From assembly GCA_036393835.1 (NCBI GenBank), contig DASWGI010000180.1, forward strand, positions 1 to 11,952: a stretch of DNA of 11,952 nucleotides, read 5' to 3'. Below, in pieces: positions 6,834-11,952 of the stretch. Numbering within the stretch: position 1 is the first letter of the stretch; each line of letters opens with the position of its first letter. The notes beneath the pieces were generated by a model. The model ran no database searches and was not told the DNA's origin. It saw nothing but the letters and a program-made list of their open reading frames with translations. The stretch comes from VBKO01 sp036393835. Its GTDB lineage: Bacteria; Myxococcota; Myxococcia; Myxococcales; 40CM-4-68-19. The position numbers and the translations under genes are program-made.

Positions 6834-7124
6834 CTACTCCTGCGGGTCCTGCGCCGCGACCCCCAGCGGGCCCGGGTCGCGCGGCTCAGTCCGGCGATCG
6901 CGATCGTCCTCGCGCAACTGGATGCGGCCGCCGAGCGGCAGCGAGTCCAGCACGACGTTGATCGACCCGTCGCGGTTCAGCCACGCCATGCCGACGCGGC
7001 TCCAGATCCGGTTCCGCAGCCCCGGCTTGTCGATGATGTTGTAGGCGATCCACGGCTTCTTCCACGCGCCGCTCTCGGTGGGTCCCACCGGTTGCATCGG
7101 CATCACGCTCGCCTGGTTCTCCAT
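6834..7124 (-). CDS. Unrecognised 96-residue protein, upstream partner of the ComEA-like gene
   Basis: I do not recognise a named family. From the ATG at 7124 the protein has 96 residues, no signal peptide and no membrane segment. It has a strong GGAGGAG ribosome site 4 bases before the ATG, which supports a real gene. The central part (about 22-72) looks like a compact, mostly beta domain: WKKPWIAYNIIDK, then RIWSRVGMAWLNRDGS, then INVVLDSLPLGGRIQLRE. Similar small proteins with a pattern like AYN...RVG.A..NRDGSIN..LD.LP..G...LR occur, from memory, in other deltaproteobacteria without assigned function. The last 20 or so residues are charged and Pro-rich and probably disordered. The gene is 5 bases upstream of the ComEA-like gene. 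A near-consensus sigma-54 promoter lies about 50 bases upstream of its start. Confidence 0.78.
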   Translation of the reverse strand: MENQASVMPMQPVGPTESGAWKKPWIAYNIIDKPGLRNRIWSRVGMAWLNRDGSINVVLDSLPLGGRIQLREDDRDRRTEPRDPGPLGVAAQDPQE

Positions 7125-7172
7125 TCCACTCCTCCCGCCCGGCCGCTCCAGTGCGGCCACGCCGGTGACCGG

Positions 7173-7188
7173 AGCACGTGCCGTGCCA
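7173..7188 (-). promoter_or_regulatory. Candidate sigma-54 (RpoN) promoter for the small-protein and comEA-like pair
   Basis: On the minus strand the sequence reads TGGCACGGCACGTGCT. It matches the sigma-54 consensus TGGCACRNNNNTTGCW at every defined position except one (G for the first T of the -12 element). The invariant GG and GC have the required 10-base spacing. Transcription would start around 7162, leaving a leader of about 40 bases before the ATG at 7124 with its strong ribosome site. Chance matches do occur in GC-rich DNA and no enhancer site was identified. Confidence 0.5.
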
Positions 7189-7264
7189 GCACCGCCCGCT
7201 CTGCGCGCGCTCGCGCACGGCGTTCCAGGACGAGAGGGGGTTCCAGAATGGGACAGGGTTGGCC

Positions 7265-7293
7265 TTGACCGGCGCGGCCCGCGGGCGTAGGAG
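7265..7293 (+). promoter_or_regulatory. Candidate sigma-70 promoter of the B12 uptake operon
   Basis: TTGACC at 7265-7270 is a 5 of 6 match to the -35 consensus. It is separated by exactly 17 bases from TAGGAG at 7288-7293, a weak -10 element. A start near 7300 would place the first transcribed bases just before the riboswitch P1 stem at 7313, which is where a promoter is needed. The weak -10 keeps confidence moderate. Confidence 0.45.
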
Positions 7294-7312
7294 GGCCGGC
7301 ACAGATCGAACC

Positions 7313-7498
7313 CGCCGCCGTGGCGCCCGAGAGGGCCATGAGGGAAGCCGGTCGAAAGCCGGCGCGGTCCCGCCACTGTAGCCGGGGAGCCAGTCCCACG
7401 TAGCCACTCGGCCTGCAGGAAGGCCGGGGAAGGCGGGACGGCGCGCAGCGAGCAGGGCTCGCTGCACACCCGGGAGCCAGGAGACCTGCCTGGCGGCG
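7313..7498 (+). promoter_or_regulatory. Cobalamin (adenosylcobalamin) riboswitch aptamer
   Basis: RNA leader that binds a cobalamin and switches off the downstream uptake genes. Conserved elements can be read directly: AGGGAAGCCGGTCGAAAGCC (7341-7360), the core GCGGTCCCGCCACTGTAG (7364-7381), and the B12 box GCCAGGAGACCTGCC (7476-7490), which fits the Rfam cobalamin family. Stems can be drawn. P1 is CGCCGCCG (7313-7320) with TGGCGGCG (7491-7498), 8 pairs including one G-U. A P5-like hairpin is GCCGG (7347-7351) with CCGGC (7359-7363) and loop TCGAAAG. Peripheral hairpins are CGGCCT/AGGCCG (7409-7426) and the 9-pair GCAGCGAGC/GCTCGCTGC (7445-7465). The aptamer ends 40 bases before the btuB start, leaving room for a translational switch. 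Confidence 0.96.
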
Positions 7499-7511
7499 AG
7501 CAACGAATCCA

Positions 7512-7534
7512 CCTCTTCGCGAGAAAGAGGGGAG
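7512..7534 (+). promoter_or_regulatory. Riboswitch expression platform: hairpin hiding the btuB ribosome binding site
   Basis: CCTCTT (7512-7517) pairs with AAGAGG (7525-7530) around the loop CGCGAGA. The 3' arm is the beginning of the purine-rich Shine-Dalgarno AAGAGGGGAG, which ends 4 bases before the GTG start at 7539. Forming the hairpin would block ribosome binding. TTCG (7516-7519), at the loop edge, is complementary to CGAA (7353-7356) in the P5-like loop, so a kissing interaction stabilised by ligand is plausible. There is no T-tract, which argues for translational rather than transcriptional control. Confidence 0.7.
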
Positions 7535-7538
7535 ATCA

Positions 7539-9482
7539 GTGCCGCGCGCCTTCGCCGCCCTCCGGCGGTCCATCCGCTTCGCCCCGCCCGCGTTGACCGC
7601 GCTCGCCTTGGCGGCGCTGCCCGCGCGCGGGGAAGAGACGCGTCGCGAGGCGGCCCCGATTGACGTCGTCGTCCAGGCGCCGCCCGGATCCGTGCGCGCG
7701 CCGGCCGCGGAATCGACCGTGGTGGAGACATCCGCCTTTGCGGGCGAAGTGCGCTCCGTCGCCGAGCTCCTCGGCTCGTCGCCGGGCGTCTCGCTGCACG
7801 CGCTGGGTGGCCCGGGGCAGACCGCCACGGTGTCGCTCCGCGGTGCGACCGCTGACCAGTCCCTGGTGCTGCTCGATGGAATCCCGCTGCACGGACCCGG
7901 CGGCGGCGCGGTCGATCTCTCGACGCTCCCCGCCACCCTGCTCGACCGGGTGGTCGTCAGCCGCGGAGTGCTGGGCGCGCAATTCGGGGCCGGCGCCCTC
8001 GGCGGGGTCGTGGAACTGGTGCCGAGGAAGGCGAAAGTGCGCGGCGCGGGCGCTCAGCTGAGCGTCGGCAGCCATGGGACGGCGCAGCTCTCCGGCGACA
8101 TCGAGTTCGCCGAAGGAGGCGCAAGCGCGCTCGCTGCCGCGGAGCTGGACACGACCCAGGGAGACTTCCCGTACTCCCGGCAGCTGACGCCGGAGGTTTC
8201 CCCCGACTACTCCGATTTCACGCGCGAGAACGCGGACGCGCGGCGTGGCTCCGCCCTGGTGCGCTGGGCGCAGCAGCTCGGAGCGGACACCGAGCTGGCC
8301 GTCCTCCTCCAGGCGGGGGCCGGGGTCCACGGCCTCCCCGGGCCGTACACCACGCCCACCCAGCGGTCGCGCGCGCTCGATCAAGGCGGCCTGCTCGGCG
8401 CGCGCCTGCGCGGCGAAGCGGGCAGCGCCGCCTGGACCGTCCGGGCATGGGGTCGCATCGACCGGCTCGAGCTGCGCGGCGTGCAGGTGGTGGAGGACTG
8501 CGCGGACGGCGAACCCTCCTGCCCGCGCCTTTCCCAGCGCTCGATGGCAGCACACGGGGAAGCGGAGCTCGGCTTTCCGTTCGGCGATGCGCACTGGCTC
8601 CGGGTCACAGCCGCGGGCGGCGAGGAGTGGATCGCCGGAACCTCGACCGGCCCGCACAGGCGCGGGGTTGCGTCTCTTGCGCTCATGGACGACGTGCGCC
8701 TTCCGGGTCGCGTCTCGGTGCATCCAGCGCTGCGCGCCGAGCTCGTCGGCGCCCAGGCGGCCGTCAGCCCCGGTATCGCCGCGGCGTGGCGCCCCTTCAG
8801 CGGAGGGCCTCTCGTCCCGGTCGAGCTGCGCGCCGGCGCGGGGCTGTCGTTCCGTCCTCCCACCCTCACCGAGCTGTACCTCGATCAGGGCGTCGTGCTG
8901 CCTAATCCGGATCTCGAGCCGGAGCACGCCTGGTCGGCCGATGCCGGCGTACGCTGGCACGGCCAGGTCCTGACGATCTCCGCCGCGGCGTTCTACTCGC
9001 GGTACCGAGAGCTGATCTCGTACGAGCTGTCCCCGCCCATCCGGGTGAAGCCACTCAACGTCGCCCGGGCGCGCATCGCTGGACTCGAGCTGCAAGCCGC
9101 CGTCGCGCTCCCGCAGGCGTTCGTGGCCGAGGCGTCCTACACCTACCTCGACGCGGTGAGCCTCCGCGACGGCAACCAGGACGGACACCACCTCTCGTAT
9201 CGTCCTCCGCACCGGCTGTTCGCGCGACTGGCGCGCCGGGGGGACCGGATCGAGGGATACGGCGAAGCGAGCTTCGTCTCCTCGATGCCTCGCGACAGCT
9301 TCGATTCCGCGAAGCTCCCCGCGCAGCTCACGCTCAACGCAGGATTGGGCGCGCGCGTGGTCGGGACGCTCTGGCTTGATCTCGAGGCGAAGAACCTGCT
9401 CGACGACCGCACCCACGAGGACCTGTTCCAGTACCCGCTGCCCGGATTCACGCTCGCCGCGCTGGCGCGCGCCCGGTTCTGA
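7539..9482 (+). CDS. btuB: TonB-dependent outer-membrane receptor, probable cobalamin transporter
   Basis: Outer-membrane beta-barrel that imports vitamin B12 using energy from TonB-ExbBD. The product has 647 residues; Escherichia coli BtuB has 614. It begins with a signal peptide (basic start, hydrophobic APPALTALALAALPA around 15-29). A TonB-box-like stretch PIDVVVQAP (40-48) follows. The plug domain (about 65-162) shows SVAELLGSSPGVSLHALG, TVSLRGATADQSLVLLDGIP and GAQFGAGALGGVVELVPRKA in pieces typical of the family. The rest is barrel, with receptor signatures such as FRPPTLTELYLD and NPDLEPEHAWSADAGV, and the last residue is Phe, as expected for barrel insertion. The GTG start has a strong GGGGAG site 4 bases upstream that lies inside the riboswitch hairpin. 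The substrate call rests mainly on that riboswitch and the downstream btuF and btuC genes; the barrel alone would not prove it. Confidence 0.93.
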   Translation: MPRAFAALRRSIRFAPPALTALALAALPARGEETRREAAPIDVVVQAPPGSVRAPAAESTVVETSAFAGEVRSVAELLGSSPGVSLHALGGPGQTATVSLRGATADQSLVLLDGIPLHGPGGGAVDLSTLPATLLDRVVVSRGVLGAQFGAGALGGVVELVPRKAKVRGAGAQLSVGSHGTAQLSGDIEFAEGGASALAAAELDTTQGDFPYSRQLTPEVSPDYSDFTRENADARRGSALVRWAQQLGADTELAVLLQAGAGVHGLPGPYTTPTQRSRALDQGGLLGARLRGEAGSAAWTVRAWGRIDRLELRGVQVVEDCADGEPSCPRLSQRSMAAHGEAELGFPFGDAHWLRVTAAGGEEWIAGTSTGPHRRGVASLALMDDVRLPGRVSVHPALRAELVGAQAAVSPGIAAAWRPFSGGPLVPVELRAGAGLSFRPPTLTELYLDQGVVLPNPDLEPEHAWSADAGVRWHGQVLTISAAAFYSRYRELISYELSPPIRVKPLNVARARIAGLELQAAVALPQAFVAEASYTYLDAVSLRDGNQDGHHLSYRPPHRLFARLARRGDRIEGYGEASFVSSMPRDSFDSAKLPAQLTLNAGLGARVVGTLWLDLEAKNLLDDRTHEDLFQYPLPGFTLAALARARF

Positions 9483-9502
9483 CCCACCAAGGAGGACTCC
9501 AG

Positions 9503-10618
9503 ATGCGCCGCACCCCAATCCTGCTCTTCGCTCTCGCCGCCGCCTGCGGCAGCGCCCAGCATACGCCGCCGCCACTGAACACGATCCCGCTGCCCAAAGG
9601 CGCGGCGCTCAAGCCCTACGACGCCGCCAATCCCGGCACGCCTCACCCGTACAACATGGCGCAGATCGGCGGGAAGGTGTTTGTCGCGCTCGGCAACCTG
9701 CGACCGGACTACTCCGTCGGCGGGCCCGGATTCCTGGTCGGCGTGGTCCCCAGCCAGGGAGTCACCGACGTCATCGACCTCGGAGGAGCCGACGGCCGCC
9801 AGTGCCAGAATTCGGGCGCCGTGCGCACCGATGGGACGATGCTCTACGTGACCTGCAGCGGCGATTTCAGCGGCAGCAGCGGACGGGCCCTTGTCGAGGT
9901 CGATCCGGCTGCGGCCAAGGCCACGCGCACGCGGACGCTCGCTGCCGATCAAGCCCCTTCGGGGCTGGCGGTGACTGCGAACAAGGTGTGGATGGGGCTT
10001 TCCTCGTCGGCTTCGCTGATCAGCGTCGACCGGACCACCTTCGCGCTGGCCGACGGGTCCGATACGCATCAAGCGATCGCGCTCGAATGCCCGCACAAAA
10101 TCTACGCCTACGTCCCCGACCTCCTCACCGTCGGCTCGGACCTGTACGCGCTTTGCTCCTCCGACCAGGCCGGGGTCATCTTCCGTCTCGACTCCTCGAC
10201 CGGCGCGGTGCGCGACCACGCCAACGTCGGCGCGACGCCGACCGCGCTGGCCGCGACGCCCGACGGCCGTCTCGCGGTGGTCTGCTCGGGCGACAACACG
10301 CTGTGGATCGCCACTCCGGGTCAGGGGGGGACCGTCACCGCCCAACTGGCGCACACGTACGCAGGCGGCACCGCCACGCTGCAGGGCGTGGGCTCCAGCG
10401 CCCGCTACGTCTTCACGACCGCGTCCGGGAGCAACACCGTGCAGAAGATCGACGTCAGCGTCACTCCCGCCAAGGTGGTGGCGGAAGCAAGCATGAACGC
10501 GGGGACCGCCCCGTGGGACGTGGCGCCACTCAACGACGACGAGGTGGTGGTCAGCGGCTCGCTCTCGGACGACCTGACCGGACTCACCGCCGTGGACTTC
10601 AAGACGGCTCCCCAGTAG
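9503..10618 (+). CDS. Beta-propeller-like lipoprotein in the B12 operon, possible BtuG-like cobalamin capture protein
   Basis: Predicted lipoprotein of 371 residues. The signal peptide MRRTPILLFALAAAC puts the lipid on Cys15; Gly16 does not signal inner-membrane retention. The mature part looks like repeated beta-propeller blades of the YVTN/YncE type, with units that open in P..(L/V)A and close in a strand pair near (V/I)D. Examples are APSGLAVTANKVWMGLSS (151-168), TPTALAATPDGRLAVVCSGD (245-264) and TAPWDVAPLNDDEVVVSG (335-352). I count about six or seven blades by eye. Five further Cys (101, 118, 196, 218, 261) could form disulfides. It has an AAGGAGG ribosome site, starts 20 bases after btuB and ends 9 bases before btuF. 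In Bacteroides, BtuG is a seven-bladed propeller lipoprotein that sits on BtuB and binds cobalamin extremely tightly. A similar role here is inferred from fold class and position, not shown; orientation at the cell surface is also unknown. Confidence 0.82.
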   Translation: MRRTPILLFALAAACGSAQHTPPPLNTIPLPKGAALKPYDAANPGTPHPYNMAQIGGKVFVALGNLRPDYSVGGPGFLVGVVPSQGVTDVIDLGGADGRQCQNSGAVRTDGTMLYVTCSGDFSGSSGRALVEVDPAAAKATRTRTLAADQAPSGLAVTANKVWMGLSSSASLISVDRTTFALADGSDTHQAIALECPHKIYAYVPDLLTVGSDLYALCSSDQAGVIFRLDSSTGAVRDHANVGATPTALAATPDGRLAVVCSGDNTLWIATPGQGGTVTAQLAHTYAGGTATLQGVGSSARYVFTTASGSNTVQKIDVSVTPAKVVAEASMNAGTAPWDVAPLNDDEVVVSGSLSDDLTGLTAVDFKTAPQ

Positions 10619-10627
10619 GACTCGTCA

Positions 10628-11458
10628 ATGCGACTCCGCGCGACAATCGTCACGCTGGCCCTATCCGTGCCGGCCGGCGCAGTCACGCGGCAGCACCTGG
10701 GGCCGCCCGTCCCGGCGGAGGTGCGGCGGGTGGTGACGCTAGCGCCCTCGCTGAGCGAGATCGTGCTCGCGCTGGGCGCGGGCGATCGGCTGGTGGGCGT
10801 CACGCGCTTCGACGACGACCCACGCGTGGCCGGGCTGCCTCGCGTCGGCGGATACAACGACCCGGAGCCGGAGACCGTGCTGGGGCTGCACCCCGACCTG
10901 GTGCTCGCGCAGCCCGCTCCGGAGAACCGGGGACCGGTCGAGACGCTGGCGCGCCTCGGCATCCCGGTCGAGGCGTTCGCGCTCGGCGACCTGCGGGAGA
11001 TCGGCGACGCGATGGAGCAGATCGGCGCGCTCCTGGGGCTGCCGGAGCGCGGCCGCGCGCTGCGCGAAAATCTGGAGGCGCATCGCGCGCGCGTCCGCGC
11101 GCAGGCGGCACGCGGGCCGCATCCCCGCGCGCTGCTCGTGTTCGGGCTCGATCCGCTCGTGGTCGCCGGGCCGCGCGGGTTCGCGGGCGAATTGCTGCGC
11201 GACGCGGGAGCGGTCAACGCCGCGGGCGACGCCGACCGGCCGTTCGCGCGCCTGTCCGTCGAGGCAGCGGTGCGCGCGCAGCCCAACGTGGTCGTGATCT
11301 GCGGCTTCGACCCGCCGCAAGGCCGCCCTCCCATCCCCGGTCTCGCGCGGGCGCGGGTCGAGACGCTCCGCTCGACCGCGCTGCTGCACCCGGGTCCCCG
11401 CCTCGCCGAGGGACTCGACGATCTGGTCGCCGCACTCCGCGGAAAGCGGGCGCCGTGA
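10628..11458 (+). CDS. btuF: Periplasmic cobalamin-binding protein of an ABC importer
   Basis: Binding protein that takes cobalamin after passage through the outer membrane and delivers it to the BtuCD transporter. The product has 276 residues, near Escherichia coli BtuF (266). It starts with a cleavable signal peptide (MRLRATIVTLALSVPAGA). The N-lobe shows RVVTLAPSLSEIVLALGAGD (34-53) and GVTRFDDDP (57-65), then ETVLGLHPDLVLA (82-94). A long helical linker (about 117-160) joins the lobes, typical of class III binding proteins. The C-lobe has GPRGFAGELLRDAGAVN (181-197) and SVEAAVRAQPNVVV (210-223). Glu82 and Glu212 lie where BtuF uses two acidic residues to dock on BtuC arginines. AGGA lies 7 bases before the ATG. 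The gene starts 9 bases after the propeller lipoprotein and overlaps btuC by 4 bases. Binding proteins for siderophores look similar, so the riboswitch is important for the ligand call. Confidence 0.92.
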   Translation: MRLRATIVTLALSVPAGAVTRQHLGPPVPAEVRRVVTLAPSLSEIVLALGAGDRLVGVTRFDDDPRVAGLPRVGGYNDPEPETVLGLHPDLVLAQPAPENRGPVETLARLGIPVEAFALGDLREIGDAMEQIGALLGLPERGRALRENLEAHRARVRAQAARGPHPRALLVFGLDPLVVAGPRGFAGELLRDAGAVNAAGDADRPFARLSVEAAVRAQPNVVVICGFDPPQGRPPIPGLARARVETLRSTALLHPGPRLAEGLDDLVAALRGKRAP

Positions 11459-11952
11459 AGCGCTCCGCGGCGGTCCGCGCCGCGATCGCTTTGCTCGCGC
11501 TCGCGCCGCTGGTCGCGATCGCGGTCGGCGTGGGCCTCTCGCTGGGCGCCGGCAGACTGTCCTTGACCGCGGCGCTCCGCGGCATCGAGCCGGACGCGAC
11601 GGTCCTGTTCCGCCTGCGCGTGCCGCGGGTGGTTCTCGCAGCCATCGTCGGCGCCGGACTTTCCGTCGCGGGAGTCGCCCTGCAGGCGCTCTTGCGCAAC
11701 CCGCTCGCCGATCCGTTCGTCTTCGGGCTCTCCGGCGGAGCGGCCATCGGGGCCGCTGTGTCCGTCGCCGTGACGGGCACGTCACTCGGCGTGGCCGGCG
11801 CGTCCGCCGCCGGATGGATCGGCCTGTTGCCCACGCAGTTCGCGGCGGTGCTCGGCTCGCTGGCCGCCGCCCTGCTGGTGTTCACCCTGGGCCGCGCGCG
11901 CGGGCGCCTGCACCCGGAGCGCGCGTTGCTGGTGGGCGTGGTGTTCAACTCG
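11455..11952 (+). CDS. btuC: Cobalamin ABC transporter permease, 3' end cut off by window
   Basis: Inner-membrane permease of the FecCD/BtuC family that forms the channel for cobalamin. A GTG at 11455 overlaps the btuF stop in the sequence GTGA, a classic translational coupling. I translated 166 residues to the window edge; the family is about 330, so the second half and any ATPase (btuD) lie outside. The first membrane helix is at about 7-31. The family signature is clear at 54-96: LRVPRVVLAAIVGAGLSVAG followed by VALQALLRNPLADPFVFGLS and GGA. Further helices cover about 92-114 and 127-145. The segment LHPERALLVGVVFNS at the edge matches the start of the next conserved region. The start has only a poor ribosome site (GGAAAG), consistent with coupling to btuF. 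Confidence 0.93.
   Translation, partial: MKRSAAVRAAIALLALAPLVAIAVGVGLSLGAGRLSLTAALRGIEPDATVLFRLRVPRVVLAAIVGAGLSVAGVALQALLRNPLADPFVFGLSGGAAIGAAVSVAVTGTSLGVAGASAAGWIGLLPTQFAAVLGSLAAALLVFTLGRARGRLHPERALLVGVVFNS

Larger units (their letters stand above)
7125..7312. other. Divergent intergenic region holding promoters for both flanking operons
   Basis: No credible coding sequence lies in the 414 bases between the minus-strand small gene and btuB. The left part (7125-7312) holds the candidate sigma-54 promoter facing left, a direct repeat of GTTCCAG (7222-7228 and 7240-7246), and a candidate sigma-70 promoter facing right. The right part is the cobalamin riboswitch and its expression platform. Short frames here have no ribosome binding sites. 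Confidence 0.7.

Noticed and set aside
7536..9575. Open frame of 679 codons on the minus strand, antisense to btuB
   Set aside because: It lies opposite a gene with clear receptor motifs. Its translation is low-complexity Arg/Gly/Ala-rich with no recognisable domain. Long antisense frames are normal in very GC-rich DNA.
9143..10354. Open frame of 403 codons on the minus strand across btuB and the propeller gene
   Set aside because: It spans two well-supported plus-strand genes, has no ribosome site of note and no domain.

Overview
The window is very GC-rich DNA with dense, tightly packed genes and strong GC bias at third codon positions. A PilZ protein of the type common in Myxococcota, the many lipoprotein and outer-membrane signals, and a sigma-54-like promoter suggest a deltaproteobacterium of the Myxococcota, perhaps Anaeromyxobacter-like. 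That placement is an inference from gene content. No mobile element, CRISPR array, tRNA or rRNA was seen.

Bases 1-3764 are housekeeping and signalling. A 3'-truncated gpsA (glycerol-3-phosphate dehydrogenase, minus strand) is divergent from radA (DNA repair and recombination). radA is followed on the plus strand by a PilZ-domain protein and a lipoprotein of the polysaccharide deacetylase family.

Bases 3820-6118 (minus strand) hold a two-gene unit: an Est30-like carboxylesterase and, one base after its stop codon, glycerol kinase glpK. Together they could release glycerol from acylglycerols and phosphorylate it to glycerol 3-phosphate, the same metabolite GpsA makes.

Bases 6179-7124 hold three small genes: a DUF3467-like protein (plus), and a minus-strand pair made of an unrecognised 96-residue protein and an exported helix-hairpin-helix protein resembling ComEA. 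The DUF3467-like and ComEA-like genes converge with interleaved stop codons. A near-consensus sigma-54 promoter lies upstream of the minus-strand pair.

Bases 7265-11952 are a vitamin B12 acquisition operon: a candidate sigma-70 promoter, a clear cobalamin riboswitch whose expression platform hides the ribosome binding site, a TonB-dependent receptor (BtuB-like), a lipoprotein with beta-propeller-like repeats, a periplasmic BtuF-like binding protein, and the first half of a BtuC-like permease that overlaps btuF by 4 bases. The window ends inside btuC.

The most interesting element is the beta-propeller lipoprotein between btuB and btuF. Its class and position recall BtuG, the cobalamin-capturing surface lipoprotein of Bacteroides, but here it sits in a proteobacterial-style operon. 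It may be an undescribed accessory of B12 uptake in this lineage.
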